Source of the DNA: CAVTBX01 sp963733135
Lineage (GTDB): Bacteria > Actinomycetota > Thermoleophilia > Gaiellales > Gaiellaceae
NCBI GenBank assembly: GCA_963733135.1
Contig: CAVTBX010000004.1
Span: forward strand, 1 to 64,000
Direction of reading: 5' to 3'
DNA: 64,000 bases
The notes under the pieces are model-generated. The model worked only from the letters and a program-made list of their open reading frames with translations, was not told the origin of the DNA and searched no databases. Numbering within the stretch: the first letter of the stretch is position 1; the number at the start of each line of letters is the position of its first letter. The translations under genes and the position numbers were made by a program. Shown here piece by piece: positions 1-8,316 of this stretch.

Positions 1-689
1 TCGCCTGGGCCGAGGGGCTCGACCCCGAGGAGCGTCGCAGCCCTTTCTTCCGTGCGCACCTGGCCCGCGTGCTCGCGATGGCGGGCCGAGCGGAGGAGGC
101 AGGTCGGGAGCTCGACCGGCTGCGAGCCGAGCTCGAGGATCGCGGCGAGCGGGCCACACTGGCCCAGATCGACGCGGACGACTCGGTGACCGTGCTCGAG
201 CTCGCCGGCGACCTCCACGCTGCGGCCGCCCGCGGCGAGGCAGGCTGCCGCGGGCTGGAGGCGGGAGGTGACGTGGGCGCCCTCGCTAGCTATGCGCCGA
301 AGCTCGCGTGCGTCCTCTGCGAGCTCGGACGCCTCGACGAGGCCGACGCCTGGGCCGAGTGCGGACGGGAGCTCGGGGCGGAGGACGACGTGTTCACCCA
401 AATCGCGTGGCGGCAGGCGAAGGCGAAGGTGCTCGCGCGGCGCGGCGACCTCGAGCAGGCGAAGTGGCTGGCGCGCGAGGCGGTCGAGGTCGCGCTCACG
501 AGCGACCTGCTGAACGAGCAGGGACGCGCGTTCTTCGATCTCGGCGACGTGCTCGAGCGCGCCGAGGACCCGGCCGGCGCGACCGAGGCGCTCGAGCACG
601 CGCTCGACTGCTTCGAGCGCAAGGGGAACGTCGTATCCGCCGAGCAGACGCGCGCGAAGCTCGGCGCGCTCGTGGCGCCGGGCCGCTAA
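1..689 (+). CDS. C-terminal part of a helical-repeat (TPR-like) regulator, 5' end outside the window
   Basis: The reading frame is open from the left edge (codons begin at base 3), so the gene starts upstream. What is visible is about 229 residues rich in Ala, Glu, Arg and Leu with repeated helix pairs such as LACVLCELGRLDEADAW and KAKVLARRGDLEQAKWLA, which look like degenerate tetratricopeptide repeats. In actinobacteria this kind of C-terminus commonly follows a nucleotide cyclase or an AAA ATPase domain in large one-component regulators, but that part is not seen here, so the role is inferred. The gene ends with TAA and no partner gene follows on the same strand for 600 bases. Confidence 0.6.
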   Translation, partial: AWAEGLDPEERRSPFFRAHLARVLAMAGRAEEAGRELDRLRAELEDRGERATLAQIDADDSVTVLELAGDLHAAAARGEAGCRGLEAGGDVGALASYAPKLACVLCELGRLDEADAWAECGRELGAEDDVFTQIAWRQAKAKVLARRGDLEQAKWLAREAVEVALTSDLLNEQGRAFFDLGDVLERAEDPAGATEALEHALDCFERKGNVVSAEQTRAKLGALVAPGR

Positions 690-719
690 GCGCAGCGCAC
701 GCCGACCGCATGAGCAACG

Positions 720-1028
720 TCAACGGCCCGCCCGACCGGGGTCACGCCCGCCCCCGGCCTCGACGACCCTGCGCACTATCTTCTGCTCGGGCGGCCATTG
801 GAGCGTGACACTGAGCCCGTTCCGGCGTGGGGAATGACGACAGCCGAGAAGCCGGCGGAAACCATTCCGTAGCCGACTGCGACCGCGGGGCCCAAGGAGA
901 AGCCGAAATCGTGGCCTGGTCGGACGAAACTCAGCCGCTGGCGTCATCGAGAGGTCGAGCTGAAGCACGTCCGGTAACAGGAACACTCGGTAGGTGGTCG
1001 CGTCGCGCTCGAGGTCGGCGAGGTGCAC
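720..1028 (-). pseudogene. Possible decayed nucleotidyltransferase fragment in a 450-bp gap
   Basis: The 448 bases between the upstream gene and tRNA-Ala hold no convincing intact gene. On the minus strand the first 45 residues of an open frame (HLADLERDATTYRVF then LQLDLSMTPAAEFRP) resemble the middle of small actinobacterial nucleotidyltransferase-like proteins as I remember them. The rest of the frame turns into arginine- and glycine-rich noise and no start or catalytic GS motif is seen. I read it as a relic of a gene or as chance. A protein search with this segment would decide. Confidence 0.22.
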
Positions 1029-1086
1029 GCCGTGCCGATGCCGGCTCAGCCGGCGTCGGCCCCGGTCACTCTCGGAGGCCGCCAGA

Positions 1087-1133
1087 TCGAGCGGAAGTCG
1101 TCATGGCCTCGCAGAGGCCGGACTTCCGCTCGA
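1087..1133. repeat. Two-tier hairpin just 3' of tRNA-Ala
   Basis: Arms of 13 bp at 1087-1099 and 1121-1133 are perfect inverted repeats. Between them sits a second perfect hairpin, GGCCTC at 1105-1110 and GAGGCC at 1114-1119 with a 3-base loop. It lies immediately downstream of the minus-strand tRNA and could end its transcript, though no T-run follows. The core AAGTCGTCATG is shared with the hairpin at 3079-3129, so it belongs to a small dispersed family. Confidence 0.7.
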
Positions 1134-1137
1134 GAAA

Positions 1138-1210
<73 letters not shown>

Positions 1211-1300
1211 GCGCGGATCAGATTGTAGCGCCGGGCTCCGCTCTATCCGGGCGCCGGCCACCCTCGGTAGGATCGCCCCTAACCCGAGGAAAGGATTGCT

Positions 1301-2029
1301 GTGCCTGGTCTCATGAACCGGGCCTCGACGGTCGTCAAGGCTCGGATCTCGAAGCTCCTCGACCGTGCCGAGGATCCCTCGATCACGCTCGACTACTCCT
1401 ACGAGAAGCAGCGCGAGCTGCTCGTCAACGTCAAGAAGGGAATCGCCGACGTCGTCACCGCCAAGAAACGAACCGAGCTCCAGAGCCAGAAGCTCGAGGC
1501 CGAGGTCGCGAAGCTCGAGAGCCAGGCACGCCAAGCGCTGTCGTCAGGTCGGGAGGATCTCGCGCGGACGGCGCTCGAGCGGAAGTCGGCCGTGCAGCAG
1601 CAGCTTCAGTCGCTCGACCAGCAGGGCGCGCAGCTCGAGGCGCAGCAGGAGAAGCTGATCGAGTCGGAGAAGCGTCTGGCCGCAAAGGTCGAAGCATTCC
1701 GGACGCAGAAGGAGACGATCAAGGCCCAGTACTCGGCCGCCGAGGCGCAGGTCAAGATTGGCGAGGCGGCGACCGGGATTGGCGAGGAGATGGCGGACAC
1801 GGGCCTCGCAATCGAACGTGCGCGCGACAAGACCGAGCAGATGCAGGCGCGCGCAGCCGCTGTCGACGAGCTCACCGAAGCGGGCACACTTGATGACCTC
1901 ACGTCGGATCAGACCCAGCTCGACCGCGAGCTCGCCGAGCTCACGACCTCGAGCCAGGTCGACGACGAGCTCGCGCGGATGAAAGGCGAGCTTGGATCCG
2001 GCGAGAAGAAAAAGGAGCTGGAGCAGTGA
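1301..2029 (+). CDS. pspA: PspA/IM30 family envelope-stress protein
   Basis: This 242-residue protein belongs to the PspA/IM30 (ESCRT-III-like) family, which coats and protects the inner membrane under stress. The N-terminal helix and the long heptad-rich coiled coil (about residues 30-190, dense in Gln, Glu, Lys and Ala) are typical, as is the length. The GTG start is chosen because GAGGAAAGG at 1286-1294 is well spaced before it. The next gene starts inside its stop codon (GTGA overlap), so the two are translationally coupled. With pspAA, pspAB and htpX nearby this forms the actinobacterial-type Psp neighbourhood rather than the proteobacterial pspABC one. No pspB or pspC homologue is visible. 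Confidence 0.92.
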   Translation: MPGLMNRASTVVKARISKLLDRAEDPSITLDYSYEKQRELLVNVKKGIADVVTAKKRTELQSQKLEAEVAKLESQARQALSSGREDLARTALERKSAVQQQLQSLDQQGAQLEAQQEKLIESEKRLAAKVEAFRTQKETIKAQYSAAEAQVKIGEAATGIGEEMADTGLAIERARDKTEQMQARAAAVDELTEAGTLDDLTSDQTQLDRELAELTTSSQVDDELARMKGELGSGEKKKELEQ

Positions 2030-2316
2030 TTGTCAGGCTGATGGGTGAAGGGCAGTTTCGGGTCGACGACGACCTGCGCGAGGAGCTCAACCGGCTCGAC
2101 GAAACGGCGCTCGAGGCCCTCGAAGCCAACGACGAGGAGCGTCTCGACGCGATCCTCGAGCAGATGGCCGAGCTCGTCCGAAGCCGTGGCTCGGAGCTCC
2201 CCGCCGAAGATCTGCACCCCTCGGACGCGATCATCCCCCCGGCCGACCTGACGCTCGAGGAGACCCGCGAGCTGATGTCGGACGACGGCCTGATCCCGGA
2301 CTTGCCCGCGGCCTAG
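2026..2316 (+). CDS. pspAA: PspA-associated protein PspAA
   Basis: A 96-residue acidic protein beginning MIVRLMGEGQFRVDDD, which matches the small PspAA partner found next to PspA in actinobacteria and some other phyla. It has no signal peptide or membrane segment. The GTG start overlaps the pspA stop by four bases, so the two products are probably made together and may bind each other. The molecular role of the family is not established. I am confident of the family from sequence pattern and context combined. Confidence 0.85.
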   Translation: MIVRLMGEGQFRVDDDLREELNRLDETALEALEANDEERLDAILEQMAELVRSRGSELPAEDLHPSDAIIPPADLTLEETRELMSDDGLIPDLPAA

Positions 2317-2319
2317 CGG

Positions 2320-2901
2320 CTACTCGAGCGGGGCGTCGAAGAGGCCGAGCCAGCGCTCGAGCTGCGGCTCGATGGGGAGCTCCTTCTCGAGCTCGTTTTT
2401 GAGGCGGAGCTCCTCGGCGTTGTCGCGATTGTGGTCGTCGCCGGTCGGGATGAACGGCCAGAAGGTTCCGGTCTTGAAGCCGTAGACGATGTGGGTTGTC
2501 CGGCCGGCCTCTTTGCCACCCTCGAAGGCGAAGAGCGCCGCGAGCAGCTGCGAGCCAAACCCGCGGGCGTCGAGCTCGCTGCTGACCAGGTTCACCGTCG
2601 TGACGAGATCCTCGAAGTCGGGATCGCGGACGACGAGCCACTGGAAGCCGAACGAGTCCGAGCGGCGGCGCACCGTGGCGCCCGTGCTCTGTGAGGTGAC
2701 GCCGAGCAGCTCGTCGATCTCCTGCTCGGCCCGCGCGAACTCCCCTGCGGAGAGCGGCTTGAAGCAAACCGCGGCCACGCCGGCGGGCTTGAGCCCGAGC
2801 TCGGTCTCGAGGGTGATCTGCGCGGTCGAGAGCGCGAAGAGCCTCTCGAGCTTGGCGCCCTTGAGCTTCTTCTTGCCGAAGATGACGTCGGTCAGGCCCA
2901 C
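2320..2901 (-). CDS. pspAB: PspA-associated protein PspAB
   Basis: A 193-residue soluble protein beginning MGLTDVIFGKKKLKG, the usual start of PspAB proteins, with the conserved TFWPFIPTGDDHNRDN stretch near residue 150. It sits convergent to pspA-pspAA with only three bases between the stop codons. It lies downstream of htpX on the same strand, separated from it by a cluster of palindromes. PspAB and HtpX often occur together, which suggests a joint part in membrane protein quality control. That functional link is inferred from neighbourhood. Confidence 0.85.
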   Translation of the reverse strand: MGLTDVIFGKKKLKGAKLERLFALSTAQITLETELGLKPAGVAAVCFKPLSAGEFARAEQEIDELLGVTSQSTGATVRRRSDSFGFQWLVVRDPDFEDLVTTVNLVSSELDARGFGSQLLAALFAFEGGKEAGRTTHIVYGFKTGTFWPFIPTGDDHNRDNAEELRLKNELEKELPIEPQLERWLGLFDAPLE

Positions 2902-2928
2902 GCGATGAGCCTAGCGACGGGCAGCCGC

Positions 2929-3054
2929 GGGCGACGCATGCGTCGCCCCTACAACCCGGAACGTAGGCCGAGGCCTACGCCGTCCATGGACGCACGCGGG
3001 CCGGACAAGTCCGGCCCCTACATCGTCATCCGCGGCGGGCTCTGCCTGCCGCGG
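2929..3054. repeat. Cluster of five palindromes between htpX and pspAB
   Basis: Within 126 bases there are five palindromes in a row. They are a perfect 20-bp one at 2929-2948 followed by CCTAC, CGTAGGCC/GGCCTACG at 2962-2979, CGTCCATGGACG at 2981-2992, a 9-bp-arm hairpin at 2998-3017 again followed by CCTAC, and CCGCGGC/GCCGCGG at 3030-3054. The GGGCG...CGCCCCTAC pattern recurs at 31199, 50236 and 56486, so this is a dispersed intergenic family. It lies in the presumed htpX-pspAB transcript and could separate their expression. Confidence 0.75.
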
Positions 3055-3078
3055 TCGATACGCAACCGGGGTCCCTAC

Positions 3079-3129
3079 CCGTCGTAAGTCGTCATGCCGG
3101 TGCCGAAGGCGCAGGCGGACTTACGACGG
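3079..3129. repeat. Hairpin overlapping the htpX stop codon
   Basis: Twelve-base arms at 3079-3090 and 3118-3129 are perfect inverted repeats. An inner GTGCC/GGCGC hairpin makes the same two-tier shape as the element at 1087-1133, and both share the 11-base string AAGTCGTCATG. The right arm contains the htpX stop codon (3121-3123), so the hairpin forms at the very end of that message. Confidence 0.65.
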
Positions 3130-4032
3130 CAAAGGGCGTCCCATTTCGCCGGCGATCTGGGCGAGGCGGGCGAGGCGCTTCTCGAGCGGCGGATGGGTCA
3201 TGAAGAGCTCGGCGGCCGCGCTCTTGACGCCGGTCGGGACGATGAAGAACGCGTTCATCCCGGCGAGCTCGCGGAGGTCGCGGTTCGGGATCCTCGTCAT
3301 CTGGCTCGCGATCTTCTGGAGCGCGCTCATGAGCTGCTCAGGCGCGCCGGTGAGGAGCGCCGCGCCGCGGTCGGCCGCGTACTCGCGGTAGCGCGAGATC
3401 GTCATGATCAGCACCCAGCTGATCACGTAGGTCAGAAGCGAGACCGCGAAGAGGATGAGCCAGGCCGGTGCCGAGTTGTTGTTGTCTCGGCCGCCACCCA
3501 GCATGCCGCCGAACATCCCGAAGCGCATGAGCATCGCGGCGACCATGGAGAAGAAGCTCGCGATCGTCATGACTGCGACGTCGCGGTTCGAGATGTGGCT
3601 GAGCTCGTGGGCGATCACGCCTTCGATCTCACGCGGCTCGAGTCGATCCCAGAGTCCGCGCGTCACTGCGACCACGGAGTGCTTCGGGTTCCGTCCGGTC
3701 GCGAACGCGTTCGGGACGTCGGTCGGAATCACGGCGATGCGCGGCATCGGCAAGTCGCCCATCGCCGCGAGGCGCTCGACCATCGCGTGCAGCTCCGGCG
3801 CCTCCTCGCGCGCCACAACCTTTGCGCCCGACGCCTTCAGCGCGATCTTGTCCGACGTGAAGTACTGGAGGAACGCGAGGCCCCCCATGATCACGATGAT
3901 CGCGAAGTAGGACATGTCGAAGAGCTGGAGCAGCACGACGAAGAAGACGACGTAAAGCGCTCCCAGCAAGAACATCGTCAGGAACATGCGCGCGGACAGG
4001 CCGCGGTCGCGTCCAAAGGCACTACGTCTCAT
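3121..4032 (-). CDS. htpX: HtpX-like membrane zinc metalloprotease (M48)
   Basis: The product is a 303-residue M48 family peptidase that degrades misfolded membrane proteins with its active site on the cytoplasmic side. It shows two N-terminal membrane segments, the zinc motif HELSH (in IEGVIAHELSHISNRD, near residue 145), two further hydrophobic segments, and the third zinc ligand Glu in REYAADRGA. The ATG at 4032 is preferred over longer starts because GAGGAG precedes it, and because a longer frame would run into the divergent gene at 4068. It is probably transcribed with pspAB. The stop codon lies in a hairpin of a repeat family. Confidence 0.9.
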   Translation of the reverse strand: MRRSAFGRDRGLSARMFLTMFLLGALYVVFFVVLLQLFDMSYFAIIVIMGGLAFLQYFTSDKIALKASGAKVVAREEAPELHAMVERLAAMGDLPMPRIAVIPTDVPNAFATGRNPKHSVVAVTRGLWDRLEPREIEGVIAHELSHISNRDVAVMTIASFFSMVAAMLMRFGMFGGMLGGGRDNNNSAPAWLILFAVSLLTYVISWVLIMTISRYREYAADRGAALLTGAPEQLMSALQKIASQMTRIPNRDLRELAGMNAFFIVPTGVKSAAAELFMTHPPLEKRLARLAQIAGEMGRPLPS

Positions 4033-4067
4033 CTGGGCTCTCAGCTCCTCGGAGTGAAGGAAGATCG

Positions 4068-5726
4068 GTGCTCGAATTGTACCCTCGGGATGTGCGCCTG
4101 GCGCTCCTCTTCGTGGCCCTCGCAACACTCATGGCGACCGGCCAGGTATCTGCGCAGGGCGTGAGTCAGTCATATGAGATCGTCGTCGTGCCGGAGCTAC
4201 TGCTCTCGGATCTCGAGGACATCGAGGCGGCCGGCGCGGCGGTAGGGCTGCTCGTTCCCGCCAACGGCCCCGAGACGAGCGAGGCGCAGGCGCAGTCAGC
4301 GCTCGAACGCGGGGCGGTCGAGAGCTCGCACCTCGGCGGGATTCCGGACGGGGATCGGCTCGTGCAATTCCAGGGGGGCCTTCGCGAGGAGTTCCCGAGC
4401 GGATGGACGGAGTACGCACCGCCCGAAGAGCTAGGCGGGGTCACGATTGTCCTCGGGCTGCCGACCGGGGGGACGCAGGCGAACGAACGGAGATATCCGA
4501 TCGCGGTGTGGGGTGAGGGCTTTGCGGGCCTCCTCACCTCGGACTCCACTCGCATCCCCGGCCTGGTTTCCGTCGCGGACGTCGCCCCGACGGCGCTCGG
4601 CGACGAGAACGGTCTAGGTTCGCGCCCGGCTGAGGATCCGATCGCCGAGCTGGCCGCGCTCGATGAAAGGATCGAGGACCACGTGTCGGCGAGGCTCCTC
4701 GGCGCGGCCGTCGCCGGCCTGGCCGCCCTCCTCTGGGCCTTTCTCCTGCCGCGCGGCGGAATCGTCGCCTTTGCGGCGGCGCTGTCGCTGAATCTCGTCG
4801 CGGGCGCGACCGGGCTCGGCGGCTGGGGTGCGATCGCGCTCCTCGGGCTCGGCACGCTCGCGCTCACACCGCTCATCGCGCGGGGAGCTCGCTCCGAGCT
4901 CGCGCTCGGCTTCCTCTGCGGCGCGGTTCTCGCCGGCTACCTGGTCTCCATGGCGATCGACGCGTCGGTCGTCGCGCTTTCGCCGTGGGGGCCCGCCCAG
5001 GCCGGTCGCTTCTACGGGATCACGAACCTTCCCGAGACGATGCTGCTCGTACCGGCTCTGGCCAGCGCCGCGTTTCTCGGCCGGCGCTTCGGGCCGGTCG
5101 GCTTCGGCGCCGTCGCCCTGCTCGCCCTGGTCACCATCTCGGGGGCGCGGTTCGGGGCGGACGGAGGCGGAGCGATCGTGCTCGGCGTCGGCTTCGCGGT
5201 GCTGGCCGTCCTCCTGGTCGAGCGCGGGCTGCGCTGGCTGATTCCGGCGCTCCTGGGCGCGGCGGCCGTCGTGGTCGTGTTCACGCTGGTGGACAGGGCG
5301 ACGGGCGGATCGAGCCATGTGACGAGCGCAGCCGGGGAAGGCGCAGGCAACGTCCTCGGTGACATCGGCAGGCGCGTGCGGATCTCGTGGGATCACGCGA
5401 CGTCGGAGTGGTACACGGGGTTGCTGGTCTCTGTCTGCGTTGCGGCGCTCGCTGCTCTGGTGGTGTTCGTGTGGCGCCGCGCGGTGCCTCTCGCCGAGAA
5501 GGCGCTGCCGCTTTCGTTCGCGGCCGCCGTCTTCACGTCACTCGTCGTGAACGACTCTCCGACGCACGTCGCCGCCGCCGGTTTGGTCGGATTCGTCGTC
5601 CTCGGTATGGGTACACTCGCGCTCGATGCGACGCCCCCTCCCTCTCGCCGCGCTCCTGGCCGTGCTCGCGCTTGGGCTCCTGGCGGCGGGCTGCGGCGGC
5701 GGCGAGACAGCCGAGCCCCTGCCTGA
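4068..5726 (+). CDS. Conserved multi-pass membrane protein of unknown function
   Basis: A signal-like N-terminus (LALLFVALATLMATG, residues about 10-25) is followed by an extracytoplasmic region of roughly 180 residues ending SRIPGLVSVADVAPT-like text. That text resembles the C-terminal core of alkaline-phosphatase-superfamily proteins. After about residue 205 come eight or more hydrophobic segments, including the distinctive RFYGITNLPETM loop and GARFGADGGGAI, which recall conserved membrane proteins of unknown function in actinobacteria and Firmicutes. I do not recognise a reaction. The last 101 bases overlap the next gene in another frame, and the final 35 residues are low-complexity and Arg-rich, so the true stop may be obscured by a frameshift near 5610-5630. 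It is transcribed away from htpX across 35 bases. Confidence 0.6.
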   Translation: MLELYPRDVRLALLFVALATLMATGQVSAQGVSQSYEIVVVPELLLSDLEDIEAAGAAVGLLVPANGPETSEAQAQSALERGAVESSHLGGIPDGDRLVQFQGGLREEFPSGWTEYAPPEELGGVTIVLGLPTGGTQANERRYPIAVWGEGFAGLLTSDSTRIPGLVSVADVAPTALGDENGLGSRPAEDPIAELAALDERIEDHVSARLLGAAVAGLAALLWAFLLPRGGIVAFAAALSLNLVAGATGLGGWGAIALLGLGTLALTPLIARGARSELALGFLCGAVLAGYLVSMAIDASVVALSPWGPAQAGRFYGITNLPETMLLVPALASAAFLGRRFGPVGFGAVALLALVTISGARFGADGGGAIVLGVGFAVLAVLLVERGLRWLIPALLGAAAVVVVFTLVDRATGGSSHVTSAAGEGAGNVLGDIGRRVRISWDHATSEWYTGLLVSVCVAALAALVVFVWRRAVPLAEKALPLSFAAAVFTSLVVNDSPTHVAAAGLVGFVVLGMGTLALDATPPPSRRAPGRARAWAPGGGLRRRRDSRAPA

Positions 5727-6033
5727 CACCGTCGAAGGGACGATCCAGCAGGAGACCGTCGCAGAAGGCGATGCGGAGGCCGGCGGTGCGCTCTTCACGG
5801 AGGCCGGCTGCGGCGGGTGTCATACCTACGGCCCGGCCGGCTCGAACGCGGAGATCGGCCCGAACCTCGACGAAGCGCTCCAGGGCGACGACGCCGCGAC
5901 GATCCGCTCGTCCATCATCAACCCGAACGCCGAGATCACCGAAGGCTTCCAGCCGGACGTGATGCCCGCCGGCTACGGCGACCAGTTCGACGACGAGCAG
6001 ATCGCCAACCTCGTCGCATTCCTCCAGCCGTAG
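5626..6033 (+). CDS. Lipoprotein c-type cytochrome
   Basis: A 135-residue exported monohaem cytochrome. The signal peptide ends in a lipobox (LLAAGC, Cys 23), so it is anchored to the outer face of the membrane. CGGCH at about residues 62-66 binds haem covalently, and Met in DVMPAGYGDQ is the likely distal ligand. The C-terminal half (IINPNAEITEGF...IANLVAFLQ) closely parallels the cytochrome domain at 41234-41884, so the two are paralogues and probably serve the same electron-transfer chain, for example delivery to an oxidase. Its start overlaps the upstream gene by 101 bases, which is unusual. Confidence 0.88.
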   Translation: MRRPLPLAALLAVLALGLLAAGCGGGETAEPLPDTVEGTIQQETVAEGDAEAGGALFTEAGCGGCHTYGPAGSNAEIGPNLDEALQGDDAATIRSSIINPNAEITEGFQPDVMPAGYGDQFDDEQIANLVAFLQP

Positions 6034-6071
6034 CCAACGGCCTGTTCCTCCCGCCCGGCTTTCCGCACGAT

Positions 6072-6878
6072 GTGGAGGTCTTCGCGTGCGACCTCGACCG
6101 GACGCTGCTCCCGGAGAGCCTCGCGCTCGGAGACCGCACCCTGGCCGCGGTGGCCGCCGCTCGCGCAGCCGGGATTCGCGTCGTCGTCGTGACCGGCCGG
6201 ATGTTCCAGTCGGTGCGCCCGTACGTGCAGGCGGCCGGGATCGACGACCCGGTCGTCTGCTACCAGGGCGCCGTCGTCGCCGAACCGGAGAGCGGTGAGT
6301 TCCTCCGGCACGTCCCGATCCCGCTCGAGCTCGCGCGGGAGACGATCGCGGCCGTCGAAGCCGAGGGGTTCGGCCTGAACTGCTACGTGGACGACGAGCT
6401 GTACGTCGCGAAGCTGACTCCTGAAGCCGAGCGCTATGCCCGGTTCCAGTCGCTGGAGATCCACGTCGTCGGCGACCTCCTCGGCTGGCTCGAGGCGCCG
6501 CCGACGAAGCTCGTGGCGGTCGACGACCCGGCGCGGCTCGAGGGCCTCGAGGCGCGGATGAAGGAGCGCTTCGACGGCCGGCTCTTCATCTCGAAATCGC
6601 TGCCGTACTTCCTCGAGTTCGCGAGCCCCGAGGTCACGAAAGGCTCCGGCCTCGCCTTCCTGGCCGAGCACCTCGGGTTCGCCCAGGAGCGAACCGTCGC
6701 GTTCGGCGACGGGGAGAACGACGTCGAGCTCCTCGAGTGGGCCGCATACGGCGTGGCGGTGGAGAACGCCCACCCACGCCTGGCCGCGGTGTCGGACTGG
6801 TCGTGCCCGCCGGCCGAGGAGGAAGGCGTCGCGCAGGTCATCGAGGCGTACCTCGGAGCACGCGTCCAGTCTTCATAG
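6072..6878 (+). CDS. Cof-type HAD-superfamily phosphatase
   Basis: About 268 residues with the four HAD motifs: CDLDRTLLPE (nucleophile Asp), VVTGRM, a lysine in EVTKGSGL, and FGDGENDVELL near the C-terminus. Cap type and length fit the Cof/YbjI group that dephosphorylates sugar phosphates or cofactors such as FMN. The substrate cannot be told. The start is taken as GTG at 6072, because the HAD core begins four residues later and the frame upstream overlaps the cytochrome gene. No strong ribosome site precedes it. It lies just ahead of serS. Confidence 0.82.
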   Translation: MEVFACDLDRTLLPESLALGDRTLAAVAAARAAGIRVVVVTGRMFQSVRPYVQAAGIDDPVVCYQGAVVAEPESGEFLRHVPIPLELARETIAAVEAEGFGLNCYVDDELYVAKLTPEAERYARFQSLEIHVVGDLLGWLEAPPTKLVAVDDPARLEGLEARMKERFDGRLFISKSLPYFLEFASPEVTKGSGLAFLAEHLGFAQERTVAFGDGENDVELLEWAAYGVAVENAHPRLAAVSDWSCPPAEEEGVAQVIEAYLGARVQSS

Positions 6879-6887
6879 ACTCCGCGC

Positions 6888-8124
6888 ATGATCGACGTTC
6901 GCGCGGCTCGCGAGAACCCTGATGCGTGGCGCGCGTCGCTCACGCGCAAGGGAGCGGCCGATGCCTTCGACGCGCTCATGGACGTGGACAGGCGCTGGCT
7001 TGCGCTCGTGCCGCAGGTCGACGAGCTTCGCGCGAAGACCAAGCTCAAGGGCAAGCCCACGCCCGAGCAGATCGAGGAGCTGAAGACGGTCAAGTCCGAC
7101 CTCCAGCGGCTCGAGGGCGAGCTCACGGAAGCCGAGGAGGAGCGACGTCAGCTCCTGGCGGAGGTTCCGAACCCGCCCGACGAGACGGCGCCGGACGGGA
7201 CGACGGAGGAGGACGCAGAGGAGATCCGCCGCGTCGGTGATCCGCGCGAGAACGAAAGCGTTCGCGACCATGTCGACCTCGCGGGCCCGGCCGGCTGGAT
7301 CGACATGGAGCGCGGCGCCCGTCTCTCCGGCTCGCGCTTCGCCTACCGCACGGGCCCGATCGCGCTCCTCGAGCTCGCGCTCTACCGCTTCGCGCTCGAC
7401 CGGCTCGTCCGCGACGGGTTCGTGCCCGTCCTCCCGCCCGTGCTCGTCCGCGAGCCGGCGATGTACGGCACGGGCTTCCTCCCAACCGACGAGGTCAATA
7501 TCTACCGCGTCGAGCGGGACGAGCTCTATCTCACGGGCACCTCGGAGGTCGGCGCTCGCGGCGCTCCACATGGGCGAGATCGTCGAGGCGGACGCGCTGC
7601 CGATCCGCTACGCCGGCTACTCGACGTGCTTCCGCCGCGAGGCCGGCGCGGCCGGGAAGGACACGCGCGGCATGTTCCGCGTCCACCAGTTCGACAAGAT
7701 CGAGATGTTCGCGTTCACGCACCCGAACGAATCGCAGGACGAGCACGAGCGCATCCTCGCGATCGAGGAAGAGCTTGTCGGCCAGCTCGGCCTTCCCTAC
7801 CGGGTCGTCAACATCGCCGCCGGCGACCTCGGCGCAGCCGCGACGAAGAAGTACGACATCGAGGCGTGGTTTCCGGCGCAGGGGCGCTACCGCGAGATCA
7901 CGTCGTGCTCGAACACGACCGACTTCCAGGCGCGCCGGCTCGACGTCCGGTTCCGCACTGAGGGCGGGACGCAGTTCGTCCACACCCTGAACGGAACCGC
8001 CGTGACGGCCCGGGCCATGCTCGCGATCCTGGAGAACTTCCAGGAGGAAGGCGGTGCCGTCGCCGTTCCCCAGGCGCTGGTCGAGGCCGGTGCACCGGCG
8101 CGCATCGAGCCTCCAGCGACCTAG
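6888..8124 (+). pseudogene. serS: Serine--tRNA ligase, interrupted by one extra base
   Basis: SerRS charges tRNA-Ser (and tRNA-Sec where present). Residues 1-110 give the coiled-coil tRNA-binding arm. The class II core follows with LYLTGTSEV, the motif 2 region FRREAGAAGKDTRGMFRVHQF and motif 3 GTQFVHTLNGTAVTARAML. The frame breaks at about 7548-7551, where GAGGTCGGCGCTC reads correctly only if one G is dropped to give EVALAALHMGE. The total length of 1237 bases is 3n+1, and correction gives a normal 411-residue enzyme. SerRS is essential, so I take this as a sequence error, not a real loss. tRNA-Ser(TGA) lies 70 bases downstream. Confidence 0.9.
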
Positions 8125-8193
8125 TAACAGACTGTTGCAAGGAGGTCTGCCGGGCCGGCGGAAACGGATGGAGGCGGAGATAGACTCGCCGCA

Positions 8194-8282
8194 GGCGGGG
8201 TGCCTGAGCGGTTGAAAGGGGCGGTCTTGAAAACCGTTAGGCGTCGAAAGACGCCTCGTGGGTTCGAATCCCACCCCCGCCG
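8194..8282 (+). tRNA. tRNA-Ser(TGA)
   Basis: An 89-base class II tRNA with a long variable arm. The acceptor GGCGGGG pairs with CCCCGCC and the discriminator is G. The anticodon loop CTTGAAA gives TGA, reading UCA and probably other UCN codons. The T arm is GTGGGTTCGAATCCCAC. It is directly downstream of serS. Confidence 0.95.
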
Positions 8283-8316
8283 TCGAGCCCGACGCACACC
8301 GAAGTAGGCTCGGGCC

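Noticed and set aside
3094..4164. Long open frame of 356 codons opposite htpX
   Set aside because: It mirrors a clear M48 protease and its translation is Arg/His/Glu-rich with no family look. Long antisense frames are expected at this GC content.
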